DNA from: Nitrospiraceae bacterium
GTDB taxonomy: Bacteria > Nitrospirota > Thermodesulfovibrionia > UBA6902
NCBI GenBank assembly: GCA_020356065.1
Contig: CP070632.1
Location: 1,834,897-1,869,153, forward strand
DNA length: 34,257 bases
Direction: 5' to 3'
In this document: piece after piece, positions 15,532 through 23,696 of the stretch
How the letters are laid out: every line of letters begins with the position of its first letter
How positions within the stretch are numbered: the first letter of the stretch is position 1
Program-made: the position numbers and the translations under genes
The notes under the pieces: generated by a model
Seen by the model: the letters and a program-made list of their open reading frames with translations, nothing else
What the model was told of the DNA's origin: nothing
Databases searched by the model: none

Positions 15532-16437
15532 CTATCGCATCTGGTAGTCAATCGACATTCTTTCTCCATTTCTCATGATATCAAGATCAATCCTGTTCAT
15601 TCCCTTAAGCGCTGACATCGCCTGAATGGCCACTTCAGGATTGGCGATCTCAAGACCGTTTATATTTAAAAGAATATCTCCGTTTCTTAAACCCAGACTA
15701 TGGTACAGGCCGTCTGGAACTACTTCACTTATCTTGAAACCTTCCTGTTTCCCATCGATTATGTTAGGCAGGAGCCTTGCATCAGTGAGCACTTTTTCCG
15801 GATTTTCAATTGATTTCTGAACCATATCCCGATCAAGCAGATATTCCCGTTCTCCTATCTGTTTTGCAAAGGAATTTCTGGAGGTGCTTTTTCTGCTGGT
15901 CCTCCTTTTAACAGAGCTTATTCGGGGCGTGTCGGATGTCCTGTCAAAATCAATCGTTAAAGAAAAGCTCCTCTCACCCTGTATTATTTCAACTGATGAT
16001 CTTTCGATTTTATTAAGGATTCCATAATCGTATACCTTTTCTCCATAATGAAAAATGTCCTCCTGCCCTGTCCTGGTTTTGTCCTGAAACACGGCGTAGC
16101 TGAGATAATTGGGACCAACCACCGTGCCTACAAGTTTGAGATCAGATATAGGCGCTGCCTTGCTGGTGCCTGTGTCATTTTTTTCTGTCCCGCCTATTGG
16201 CTGAAGCTGCATCGGCTTGCCAAAAGGATTGTTCTGAAGTACCCCTGCATATTCCATTAAATTTATTCCTTTAGCTTTTTTTCGGGCACTTAATTCTTCG
16301 GCAAAAGTCACAAACGGTTTTTTCTTCGAAAAAGAAATATCAACAATAAACCTGATGAGGAGAAGGGCTGATAATACGATGAGCACCAGGATCCCTATAT
16401 TGAGATAACGAATTTTTTTTAATGAAAATTCAAGCAT
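15532..16437 (-). CDS. gspC: Type II secretion system protein GspC (PDZ type)
   Basis: The 301-aa inner-membrane protein has a short cytoplasmic start, one membrane helix (about 12-33), a periplasmic HR-like domain (about 90-170) and a C-terminal PDZ domain (about 215-301) containing GFKISEVVPDGLYHSLGLRNGD, the canonical PDZ carboxylate-loop pattern. GspC links the platform to the N domains of GspD and may recruit substrates. It is the first gene of the operon. A Ser/Arg/Lys-rich stretch (about 175-190) forms a basic linker before the PDZ domain. Confidence 0.93.
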   Translation of the reverse strand: MLEFSLKKIRYLNIGILVLIVLSALLLIRFIVDISFSKKKPFVTFAEELSARKKAKGINLMEYAGVLQNNPFGKPMQLQPIGGTEKNDTGTSKAAPISDLKLVGTVVGPNYLSYAVFQDKTRTGQEDIFHYGEKVYDYGILNKIERSSVEIIQGERSFSLTIDFDRTSDTPRISSVKRRTSRKSTSRNSFAKQIGEREYLLDRDMVQKSIENPEKVLTDARLLPNIIDGKQEGFKISEVVPDGLYHSLGLRNGDILLNINGLEIANPEVAIQAMSALKGMNRIDLDIMRNGERMSIDYQMR

Positions 16438-16445
16438 TTTCCTAG

Positions 16446-16472
16446 ATTATACAATAGACCGTTTCCTGTCAA
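16446..16472 (-). promoter_or_regulatory. Sigma-70-like promoter of the gsp operon
   Basis: On the minus strand, TTGACA (16472-16467) and TATAAT (16451-16446) are both perfect hexamers but only 15 bases apart. A start about 7 bases past the -10 falls at about 16439, one or two bases before the gspC ATG. The transcript would then be nearly leaderless. AGGA lies 4 bases before the ATG and would be used only if transcription starts further upstream. Confidence 0.55.
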
Positions 16473-16576
16473 TGAAGCAAATCACGGTTTATTAACAGGG
16501 AAAAGGTTTCAGTACTCAAGAATATGTACTATATTACCGATTCTGTATAAATATATAAATAGCATTATATAACATT

Positions 16577-17590
16577 ATGAATATACAGCACAAAATATCG
16601 GTCCCGTTACAAATCTGCCTCTTTGTTTTCATAATCATTCACTCTGTTTACTCCCCGTACGCCATGGCAGAACACCTTCATATGAATGATCTGGTCGGCA
16701 TGCCTTTTAGCGATCCCATGAAAACACAGAACATGCCTGAAGAATGGCAGAAGAAAACTATAGATTACGGTCCGTCCATTAAGAATGCTGACATAGTTGT
16801 TACCCTGAATCAGAATTTCAGTACTGCTTTACAACCTCTGATAAAAAAGTACGCACAAGAAACGGGATTGAAAATCAAAACCGGTAATGGAACATGCGGA
16901 ATTTCGGCCGGGAAACTGTCCCATAAGGCCACTGACATCGGCGGATATTGCTGTCCCCCTGATACCACGGACAGATTGCCGGGTATCAGGTTCCATACTC
17001 TTGGCATTGCCGCTATTGCCATGATCGTCCATCCGGATAATCCTGTCCAACATGTCACACTGGATCAGGCTCAACATATTTTCTCGGGTGAAATATCCCG
17101 CTGGTCAGAAATTAAGCCGGGATTAACACTCCCTATCCGAACAGTGGCCCGTCTGCATTGTAAACTTCGTCCGGGTCACTGGCGTATGCTGCTTGATAAT
17201 GAAGACCTTTTCAGTCCACAACTATTTGAAGTGGGAGCAATTCCGGACATTATCACGATGATATCTGATAATCAGGGAGCCATCGGGTATGAAACATTAT
17301 GGATGGTCCACCGCTATAAGGACAAAGGCAAAGTAAAGATTATAAAACTTGATGGTCAGGACCCTTCGGACAGTTCCACACTGCTGTCAGGGAAATATCC
17401 TTTATACCGTGTCCTGAATATTACTACCTGGGAAGGAGCGCATGTTGAGAATAAACATGCACAGAAGCTCGTTGAGTACCTTCTTGAAGAGGTGGAGCAT
17501 CTCAATCCTGTATACGCAATAATATCTCCTTCCCGGTTAAGAAAAGCCGGATGGAAATTCTTCGGTAATGAACTCGTAGGTTTACCATAA
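16577..17590 (+). CDS. PstS-like periplasmic substrate-binding protein
   Basis: The 337-aa protein has a signal peptide (about 1-31, ending YAMA-EH) and a periplasmic binding fold of the PstS-like type. Residues about 70-130 (ADIVVTLNQNFSTALQPLIKKYAQETG, GNGTCGISAGKLSHKATDIGG) and the segment with HPDNPVQHVTLDQAQHIFSGEISRWSEI are typical of phosphate-binding-protein relatives. No ABC permease or ATPase genes adjoin. Instead a GGDEF-EAL receptor follows after 18 bases, so a sensory rather than uptake role is likely. The ligand is unknown; the canonical PstS phosphate loop is not obvious. There is no Shine-Dalgarno before the ATG, and a TATATA lies at 16566-16571, so the mRNA may be leaderless. 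Confidence 0.85.
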   Translation: MNIQHKISVPLQICLFVFIIIHSVYSPYAMAEHLHMNDLVGMPFSDPMKTQNMPEEWQKKTIDYGPSIKNADIVVTLNQNFSTALQPLIKKYAQETGLKIKTGNGTCGISAGKLSHKATDIGGYCCPPDTTDRLPGIRFHTLGIAAIAMIVHPDNPVQHVTLDQAQHIFSGEISRWSEIKPGLTLPIRTVARLHCKLRPGHWRMLLDNEDLFSPQLFEVGAIPDIITMISDNQGAIGYETLWMVHRYKDKGKVKIIKLDGQDPSDSSTLLSGKYPLYRVLNITTWEGAHVENKHAQKLVEYLLEEVEHLNPVYAIISPSRLRKAGWKFFGNELVGLP

Positions 17591-17608
17591 CAAAGAACAG
17601 CCATTCAC

Positions 17609-20401
17609 ATGTTTCAATATGATCAGGATAAAGAAAATTACGCCCGGGCACAGGTTTCTTCAGAGGCTTCGGTACGCAGGATTCATCACCGGTTCCCCTT
17701 AACACTGAAAATGTTGACACTGACCATTACGATCGGGCTTGCTGCATGGGCTGCTGTTGATATCATTCAGACCCGACACATAAACCATTTTTTTAAAGAA
17801 CATCTTGATAAGCAGCTTAACGATCAGGCCCTTGAAGACCGTTTACGCTTTGATCATTATGTAAAAACATTTCATCAGTCTGTAAGGCTTTTTGTAACGC
17901 TCGAAATCTTCAGTGATTATATAGACGACAATGACTGGTTAGAACACAGCCGGGACTCAATTACGTATTACACCAGATCTCCTGCCTGGTTTCCAGGCAC
18001 TTCCATACAGCGTACATTTGCTCATCCTCGATATGCCCTGCTCCTGAGTCACGACGGAAAAGTACGGGAAGTATACATGCGACGCAGAGGCACATTGCCC
18101 CGGTTTCTGCTTGAGCCTTCTTCATTACTGCTTGCCAAAAGCAGGAGACAGGGATTTATCACTACGTTTATGGGACAGCCTTTCATTGTTACAAACGAAT
18201 CGTACCCTGACTCAGAAGGGAATGTTAAAGCGATACTCATGATCGCCTCGCCTATTGATGACGAATTGCTGATCACAGCACTTGGAACTTTTTCACACGG
18301 ACGTCTGGTCGCCCTGTTGACCGATGAAGAAGAACCAAGAATCCTGACAAGCAGCAATATTGATAAATTACCTCCAGGCGCTGCGCTCAAGGTCCTGGAG
18401 CAAAATCATCTCATTACAGGACAGGAGTTTTTTGATTATGGTGCGGCAGAACAGGCTGTCAGATTTGTTTCGTTCATATCAGCGGATGAAATAGAGGCCC
18501 AGGCACAGGCTGTTATCTCAAGAGGCCGCCAGCATATAGCCATGACCGCCCTGGTCTTTATTGTTACCTTTGGAGTCATTATGTTCTGGATAACTCAGCG
18601 GGTTCAGAGATTAACTCTTCGCATATCTGATTTTTCGAAACAGTCATTAGGATCAACATCCCAGGAGTGCACGAGCGGCGACCAGCTTCACATCCTGGAG
18701 GACCGCTTCCATGTGCTTACGGAAGAGGTTCTGACAGCAAGAGAGGTTATCAGGACTGAGGCCGAGGAGAGATTGCTGCTTGAAAAAAAGAACATGGAAA
18801 TACAGCAGAAGGAAAAGCAGCTTTCGCTTCTCCAATCAGTAACACAGGCTGTTGGAATAGGTGTGTTATCAAAGACTGATAACGGGCTGGAATCTGTTAA
18901 TAAACAGATGGCCCGGTTCGCTGATATCTGTAAAGGACTACATCATTTCGATATTGAAGATTCTGAATATGAAGAGCGCACATTACCGGATGAACAAGGA
19001 GACAATCACATTTTTCATATAAGCCGACCTGAGATTTTCAAGGAAAAGAAAATCTATCTCATAAGGGACATCACAAAGGAGAGGTTACAGACTGCAGCCC
19101 TTGAACATCTTGCAATGCATGATTCACTCACCGGACTCCCTAACAGGGTCCTGCTCAGGGACCGTCTGCAACAAGCCATTGTAGCAGGGCAAAGGGACAA
19201 TCAAAAGGTTGCACTGCTCATGATAGACCTTGACCGGTTTAAAGAGATCAACGATACCCTGGGTCACCATGTTGGGGACATGCTGTTAATGGAAGCAGGC
19301 TCCCGCTTGCCTTCGGTACTGAGGAAGTCTGACACAATAGCCCGTCTTGGCGGTGACGAGTTTGCTGTTGTCCTGCCATCAACCGAACGAGCAGAGTCCA
19401 AACAGGCAGCCAAGAAGTTACTGAATATACTGGAAGACCCCTTTGTGATACAGGGCCACAGTCTCTATATCGGAGCAAGTATTGGAATAGTATGTTTTCC
19501 CGATCACGGTCAAGACGCCAGCACCCTTTTACAGCATGCCGATGTTGCAATGTATCTGGCGAAGAACTCCCAGAGAGGACTGGCTTTTTATAATCCGGAT
19601 CGGGATCAGCATAGTCTGAGAAATCTTGTGCTGATGGGTGATTTGCGTCAGGCAATCGAAAACGGAGAATTATCACTTAATTATCAGCCAAAAGTCAGCT
19701 GCGCATCCCGAAAGATCATCGGTGTTGAAGCCCTTGTACGCTGGAATCATCCTGAACATGGTTTTATTCCTCCTGATCAGTTCATTCCCGTCGCTGAACA
19801 CACCGGATTAATCAAACCACTTACCATGTGGGTCATTGACACAGCATTGCAACAATGCAGCGAGTGGAAATATTTAATTCATGATTTACATATAAGGATG
19901 TCCGTGAACCTGTCTGTACGCAATCTTCTGGATTTGCAGTTTCCCGAAGAGGTGTCTGACCTTTTGATAAAATGGGACATTGATTCCAGCTCTCTTGAAC
20001 TGGAAATAACAGAGAGCGCGGTCATGGAAGATCCTGATCATGCAATGAAAGTTCTTATGCTCCTTGATACGTTAGGGGTTCAGCTTTCTATCGATGACTT
20101 CGGAACCGGTTATACATCTCTGGGATACCTGAAGAAGCTTCCTGTTGACATAATCAAGATAGATAAATCTTTTGTCATGAATATGCTGATGGATCAAAGT
20201 GATGCAATGATAGTCCGGTCAACTATCGACCTTGCACATAATCTGGGATTAAGCGTTATTGCTGAAGGTGTTGAATCTGAAGAGATTTTACTGTCGCTAA
20301 GCAATATGGGCTGTGACGGTATACAGGGTTATTATATATGCCGGCCAGTACCTGCAGATGATTTTAGTACCTGGTTTAAAAATTCGAAATGGGGAACTTG
20401 A
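17609..20401 (+). CDS. Membrane-bound diguanylate cyclase/phosphodiesterase (GGDEF-EAL)
   Basis: The 930-aa protein has membrane helices at about 29-50 and 308-330 flanking a periplasmic sensor region of about 255 residues. A HAMP-like/coiled segment and a degenerate PAS-like region (about 400-495) follow, then GGDEF (about 505-665) and EAL (about 680-925). The cyclase active site is intact (ARLGGDEFAVVLP near 580), with an RKSD inhibitory site just upstream. The EAL domain retains VEALVRW, EITESAV and the DDFGTGYTSL metal-binding loop. Both activities are therefore plausible. It probably forms an operon with the binding protein before it, which may present a ligand to the periplasmic domain. 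Its product is the ligand of the riboswitch at 3318. Confidence 0.95.
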   Translation: MFQYDQDKENYARAQVSSEASVRRIHHRFPLTLKMLTLTITIGLAAWAAVDIIQTRHINHFFKEHLDKQLNDQALEDRLRFDHYVKTFHQSVRLFVTLEIFSDYIDDNDWLEHSRDSITYYTRSPAWFPGTSIQRTFAHPRYALLLSHDGKVREVYMRRRGTLPRFLLEPSSLLLAKSRRQGFITTFMGQPFIVTNESYPDSEGNVKAILMIASPIDDELLITALGTFSHGRLVALLTDEEEPRILTSSNIDKLPPGAALKVLEQNHLITGQEFFDYGAAEQAVRFVSFISADEIEAQAQAVISRGRQHIAMTALVFIVTFGVIMFWITQRVQRLTLRISDFSKQSLGSTSQECTSGDQLHILEDRFHVLTEEVLTAREVIRTEAEERLLLEKKNMEIQQKEKQLSLLQSVTQAVGIGVLSKTDNGLESVNKQMARFADICKGLHHFDIEDSEYEERTLPDEQGDNHIFHISRPEIFKEKKIYLIRDITKERLQTAALEHLAMHDSLTGLPNRVLLRDRLQQAIVAGQRDNQKVALLMIDLDRFKEINDTLGHHVGDMLLMEAGSRLPSVLRKSDTIARLGGDEFAVVLPSTERAESKQAAKKLLNILEDPFVIQGHSLYIGASIGIVCFPDHGQDASTLLQHADVAMYLAKNSQRGLAFYNPDRDQHSLRNLVLMGDLRQAIENGELSLNYQPKVSCASRKIIGVEALVRWNHPEHGFIPPDQFIPVAEHTGLIKPLTMWVIDTALQQCSEWKYLIHDLHIRMSVNLSVRNLLDLQFPEEVSDLLIKWDIDSSSLELEITESAVMEDPDHAMKVLMLLDTLGVQLSIDDFGTGYTSLGYLKKLPVDIIKIDKSFVMNMLMDQSDAMIVRSTIDLAHNLGLSVIAEGVESEEILLSLSNMGCDGIQGYYICRPVPADDFSTWFKNSKWGT

Positions 20402-20452
20402 CTTCTTAATCGTTTCGTAAAGAAAATATGATAATCTGATGCTGAAAGAGGT

Positions 20453-20824
20453 CTATACCTCCAGGACAATACTGCCAATTCCATATTCTCTCTCGTGACT
20501 CAATGAAATATGACAGTGTTTAATACCTTTTGAGAGAAAGAACTTTTCAATATTACCCTTTACCTCAATGAACGGTTTACCGTTTTCTCGGCTTATGATC
20601 TCTATGTCCTTCATATTAACAGCGATTTCAGATCCGATCGCCTTGATCAGCGCCTCTTTTGCAGCAAACCTGACAGCAAGCGACGGATAGGGAACTTTCT
20701 TATGAAAGCAGTACGCTATTTCATTGTCAGTAAAAACCCTCTCGAAAAACCTTATGCCCCACTTTTCATAGGCTTCCTTCATTCGCTCGATTTTAACCAG
20801 GTCAATGCCTATTCCGTAGATCAT
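20453..20824 (-). CDS. acpS: Holo-[acyl-carrier-protein] synthase AcpS
   Basis: The 123-aa protein transfers 4'-phosphopantetheine from CoA to apo-ACP. Both family signatures are present: IGIDLVKIERM with the metal-binding Asp8, and RFAAKEALIKAI with Glu57 at 52-62. The C-terminal HCHISLSHEREYG is also typical. It is 63 bases downstream of pdxJ, a common pairing, and probably co-transcribed with it. The gene converges on the GGDEF-EAL gene, 51 bases away. Confidence 0.96.
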   Translation of the reverse strand: MIYGIGIDLVKIERMKEAYEKWGIRFFERVFTDNEIAYCFHKKVPYPSLAVRFAAKEALIKAIGSEIAVNMKDIEIISRENGKPFIEVKGNIEKFFLSKGIKHCHISLSHEREYGIGSIVLEV

Positions 20825-20887
20825 TTTCAGTCAGGTTTCAAAGATCCAGGGGGGACCAATGGTTCTTGTGTAACATTACCCGTCCTC

Positions 20888-21628
20888 TCACCTCTCCTGG
20901 AACCCTAAATTTTGTGCTTGTTTCATCAGCCTTTTCATTTCCTTAACAGCGCTCTCCAATCCAAGGTAGATGGAATTTGCTATGATGCTGTGTCCTATAT
21001 ACAGACCTCTTATGCCCTTAATGGCTGCTATGTTCTTCACATTCGAAAACTTCAGTCCGTGCCCCGCATTTACAAGAAGCCCTATCTCATTGCCTCTCTT
21101 TACCGCCTTTCTGACCCGTTCAAGCTCAGATATCTGTTTTCTTCCTGCCGCATTTGCATACAGCCCTGTATGGATCTCCACCATTGAGGCTCCAAGCTGT
21201 TTCGACATATGAATGTCTTTTATTGCCGGATTTATAAAAAGACTGACAGGAATGCCTTTGGCCTGGATTGAATCAATTGCCTTTTTAATCTTTTTACTGC
21301 ACTTCTCTAATTCAAGACCACCTTCAGTTGTAAGCTCTGCCCTTTTTTCAGGTACGAGCGTAACCAAGTCAGGTCTGATTTTCAGGGCAATATTGACCAT
21401 TTCATTTATAGCGGCCATTTCGAGATTGATTTCGACCTTTTTGAGGTTGCTTCGTACCCGCCGCAGGTCCCTGTCATTAATATGCCTTCTATCTTCACGC
21501 AGGTGAACAGTGATACCGTCAGCTCCACCATCTATCGCCATTTTAGCTGCAATCAGGGGATCAGGTTCTGTCTCTCCTCTGGCCTCTCTTATGGTTGCTA
21601 CATGGTCAACATTTACGCCAAGAAGCAT
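20888..21628 (-). CDS. pdxJ: Pyridoxine 5'-phosphate synthase PdxJ
   Basis: The 246-aa TIM-barrel enzyme condenses 1-deoxyxylulose 5-phosphate with 3-amino-2-oxopropyl phosphate to form pyridoxine 5'-phosphate. It opens LLGVNVDHVATIREARG and has HLREDRRHI at 42-50, LVPEKR and the NAGHGL motif, all family hallmarks. The length is normal. A TGGAGGGATGA precedes the ATG. Its presence implies the DXP-dependent vitamin B6 pathway. Confidence 0.97.
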   Translation of the reverse strand: MLLGVNVDHVATIREARGETEPDPLIAAKMAIDGGADGITVHLREDRRHINDRDLRRVRSNLKKVEINLEMAAINEMVNIALKIRPDLVTLVPEKRAELTTEGGLELEKCSKKIKKAIDSIQAKGIPVSLFINPAIKDIHMSKQLGASMVEIHTGLYANAAGRKQISELERVRKAVKRGNEIGLLVNAGHGLKFSNVKNIAAIKGIRGLYIGHSIIANSIYLGLESAVKEMKRLMKQAQNLGFQER

Positions 21629-21834
21629 TCATCCCTCCAGTATAGTAATTGCAGCTTTAAGTTAATTATATTACAGGATTTCAGTTTTAATTATACGAAT
21701 TTAATATTATTGAAGGTGATGCCGGATGTATGTAATTAGTATCGGTATAAACGGCAATTCATACCGCTGTTACATGCGTTAAATTAATTAAATTAACATC
21801 ACGTTGTCAAGCCGCAAAGGCCCTTGCAGCGGAT

Positions 21835-21863
21835 TTGACTTAGCATATGTAAATCTGTTAATT
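21835..21863 (+). promoter_or_regulatory. Putative sigma-70 promoter for the DksA-type gene
   Basis: TTGACT (21835-21840) and TTAATT (21858-21863) are separated by 17 bases. The -10 is weak. A hairpin-forming repeat, AATCTGT/ACAGATT (21852-21858 and 21865-21871), overlaps it and could be an operator or a leader stem. The rest of the 21629-21906 gap is AT-rich, with a TTAAATTAA direct repeat near 21779-21797. Confidence 0.4.
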
Positions 21864-21906
21864 TACAGATTATTTAAATTTGACAACTACTACCGAGGTA
21901 CAATGA

Positions 21907-22464
21907 ATGGCTAAGAAAACAACGGCAAAAAAGAAATCTTCAGCAAAGAAGAAGGCCGCATCAAATACGAAAAAGAAGACTGTAAAGAAGTCTGTTTCCA
22001 GGAGCTCAGCAAAAGCAAAAAAACCTGCCTTGAAAAAAACTGTCAAAAAATCTACCGCCCCAAAAAAGAAAGCAGCAAAAAAGAAAGCGGCAATGTCTAG
22101 AAGAGAAAAACTGATCCAGCAGATCAAACAGGATCTGATTGCCCAGCGCGATTCACTCTTAAAGGAAGCTGAAGAGACGCTCAATGCACTGCCAACGGAT
22201 TTGAATTTTCCTGATATGGGAGACCAGGCTACAGCGGAAACCGATAGAAATTTTATGCTCAGGCTTCGGGACCGAGAGCGCATGCTGCTGAAGAAAATAG
22301 AGGAAACGATTGAGCGCATAGACAATAATGAAGAATATGGAATATGTGAGGAGTGTGGAAATGAAATAGGCATTAAACGTCTTGAAGCCAGACCTGTTAC
22401 CACTTTCTGTATTGACTGCAAGACACGTCAGGAAGAGGACGAGAGAATAGCTGAAGGCGGATAA
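21907..22464 (+). CDS. DksA/TraR-type zinc-finger transcription factor with Lys-rich N-terminal tail
   Basis: The 185-aa protein has two parts. Residues 1-62 are almost wholly Lys, Ala, Ser and Thr (AKKK-type repeats), like histone H1-like tails. Residues 63-185 are a DksA/TraR protein: a coiled coil, an acidic tip region near DMGDQATAE (103-111), and a C4 zinc finger with C147, C150, C168 and C171 (CEECGNEIGIKRLEARPVTTFCIDC). DksA-type proteins bind RNA polymerase in its secondary channel, often with ppGpp. The tail may add nonspecific DNA or RNA binding. The start at 21907 is set by GAGGT 8 bases upstream. A strong terminator follows. Confidence 0.92.
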   Translation: MAKKTTAKKKSSAKKKAASNTKKKTVKKSVSRSSAKAKKPALKKTVKKSTAPKKKAAKKKAAMSRREKLIQQIKQDLIAQRDSLLKEAEETLNALPTDLNFPDMGDQATAETDRNFMLRLRDRERMLLKKIEETIERIDNNEEYGICEECGNEIGIKRLEARPVTTFCIDCKTRQEEDERIAEGG

Positions 22465-22490
22465 GTCACCTTTACTACAATTTAATTATT

Positions 22491-22520
22491 AAAAACCCTG
22501 CATAACCTGCAGGGTTTTTT
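22491..22520 (+). terminator. Rho-independent terminator after the DksA-type gene
   Basis: AAAAACCCTGCA (22491-22502) pairs perfectly with TGCAGGGTTTTT (22508-22519) around a 5-base loop, ending in a run of six T. It is a strong intrinsic terminator and could work in both directions because of the A tract on the other side. Confidence 0.95.
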
Positions 22521-22643
22521 GTGATATTGAGTCATTCGGTGTTCAAATGGCATTGGAACTTTGATATTGGTCATTATTAAGGAATGGATGAGTAAACGGC
22601 AACTATTGTATTATAATTAAGTTGATTTCAAGTGACCTTGAGA

Positions 22644-22719
22644 GCCACCGTAGCTCAGATGGTAGAGCAGTTCACTCGTAATGATCAGGTCAGCGGTTCG
22701 ATTCCGCTCGGTGGCTCCA
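22644..22719 (+). tRNA. tRNA-Thr (anticodon CGT)
   Basis: The 76-base cloverleaf has acceptor GCCACCG/CGGTGGC, a GCTC/GAGC D stem, anticodon loop CTCGTAA at 22675-22681 giving CGT (reads ACG), T stem AGCGG/CCGCT with TTCGATT, and an encoded CCA. All stems pair except a T-T mismatch at the second pair of the anticodon stem (22671 and 22685). Only the ACG isoacceptor is present here. No other tRNA is nearby. Confidence 0.96.
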
Positions 22720-22915
22720 TTTAAAAATCAATATCTTATGCATTTTTATCTTACTACAGCCATCTCCCCTCATTACTCATAATGTTCAAAACGCCTTTCA
22801 GAAAAGTACGAATGCAACCTTTTCATTAATTATAGAGTCAATGTGTTTTTGATATTAATTCCTTACTTATCATCAATACTTGATCCTGCCAACATCCCAA
22901 GCCACATACCGGAAA

Positions 22916-22944
22916 AGCATATTCTTACTGAAAGTCAATATGCT
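22916..22944. promoter_or_regulatory. Inverted repeat upstream of the third sigma-54 promoter
   Basis: AGCATATT (22916-22923) and AATATGCT (22937-22944) are perfect 8-bp complements 13 bases apart. The repeat lies about 53 bases before the -24 element, a normal place for a sigma-54 activator site. Its sequence differs from the dyads near 1655 and 3185. Confidence 0.5.
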
Positions 22945-22996
22945 AATTAAAAAGGATCATAAACCATATTTGATGAAAATCAAGCAGTTACATACC

Positions 22997-23013
22997 TGGC
23001 AATGGAATTGCAT
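22997..23013 (+). promoter_or_regulatory. Sigma-54 (-24/-12) promoter
   Basis: TGGCAATGGAATTGCA has GG at 22998-22999 and GC at 23010-23011, exactly 10 bases apart. The predicted transcript starts near 23023, about 60 bases before the small ORF at 23080/23086. Confidence 0.72.
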
Positions 23014-23079
23014 ATCTACAATCAGAACTCAATAAGGCAGTAGTCTTAGTACCTGTCAATTATCTCAATAAAAGGAGAT

Positions 23080-23244
23080 ATGAAGATGAGAAATTTAAAA
23101 ATAAATCCAAATAAAAGAGCAGCCAGACTGATTCATGTAATTGGCAACAGGCAAATATGGGAAGTCCATTATGCATGGCTCCATTGCACAAGTCTTATGG
23201 TTATGGAAAACGGCAACATTCTCTGCGTACAAAGAAAGCCATAA
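23080..23244 (+). CDS. Small hypothetical protein (52-54 aa) behind a sigma-54 promoter
   Basis: This is a short ORF with in-frame ATGs at 23080 and 23086. GGAG at 23074-23077 favours the second start (8-base spacing), giving 52 aa. The product opens MRNLKINPNKRAARLIHVIG, is basic at the N-terminus, then has aromatic and His/Cys residues (QIWEVHYAWLHCTSL) and ends NILCVQRKP. There is no signal peptide or clear membrane helix. I do not recognise a family. Support comes from the ribosome site, the well-placed promoter and the following secreted-protein gene. Confidence 0.55.
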   Translation: MKMRNLKINPNKRAARLIHVIGNRQIWEVHYAWLHCTSLMVMENGNILCVQRKP

Positions 23245-23340
23245 TCTCCAACAACCTGAAATATAAATGAAAATATCTCTGGATGATTATGTGCTGATGA
23301 AAGCAGCAAAAATAATTTAAACCTCAAAGGGGGAATAAAA

Positions 23341-23664
23341 ATGAAAAAGACAATGTATGTGGCAGTTAGTACATTGATAACTGTTTTCCTGATGTCAGGC
23401 GCGGCGTTATCTGCCAGTGATACAACCGCCAAGGATATGAAAGGTCTTATAATTACCGTAATTATGGGAACTATTAACAATTCAAACGAGCTTGTGGACA
23501 TCGATGGGCAGACGTTTCATGTTGCGGACAATGAAGAAGGCAAGAAGCTGTTCTCCCATACCGGCCACAAAGTTCTGGTATCGGGTAATGTAATAGAAAG
23601 GGAGGGTAAAAAACAGATCATAGTTTTAGCTTATAAACTCATTCCCGAACATCCTGACTATTAA
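23341..23664 (+). CDS. Small secreted protein (107 aa), possibly OB-fold-like
   Basis: GGGGGAATAAAA precedes the ATG. Residues 1-25 are a signal peptide (MKKTMYVAVSTLITVFLMSG, then AALSA). The mature part of about 80 residues alternates beta-like segments: ITVIMGTINNSNELVDIDGQ, TFHVADNEEGKKLF, GHKVLVSGNVIEREGKKQII. This pattern recalls small secreted OB-fold proteins of the type 'G-x-V...VDIDG...GHKVKVTG'. No catalytic motif is visible. It follows the 52-54-aa ORF by 96 bases and is probably expressed from the same sigma-54 promoter. Function unknown. Confidence 0.8.
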   Translation: MKKTMYVAVSTLITVFLMSGAALSASDTTAKDMKGLIITVIMGTINNSNELVDIDGQTFHVADNEEGKKLFSHTGHKVLVSGNVIEREGKKQIIVLAYKLIPEHPDY

Positions 23665-23696
23665 TCAGCTGGCATAATGTAACAGTAGATATAAAA

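Larger units (their letters stand above)
22720..23079. other. Intergenic region upstream of the small-ORF unit
   Basis: About 360 AT-rich bases follow the tRNA. They contain an 8-bp inverted repeat and a sigma-54 promoter, listed separately. I see no coding sequence or structured RNA in the rest, and no obvious terminator for the tRNA. Confidence 0.6.

Noticed and set aside
19248-19676. 142-codon minus-strand frame inside the GGDEF-EAL gene
   Set aside because: It lies wholly opposite the conserved GGDEF domain, with no family resemblance or ribosome site.
21870-22421. Open frame on the minus strand, 183 codons, opposite the DksA-type gene
   Set aside because: Its Phe/Ala-rich composition is simply the antisense of the lysine-rich tail. 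The plus-strand gene has the zinc finger, ribosome site and terminator.
23264-23317. 17-codon ORF between the small ORF and the secreted protein gene
   Set aside because: Too short, no ribosome site and no distinguishing features.
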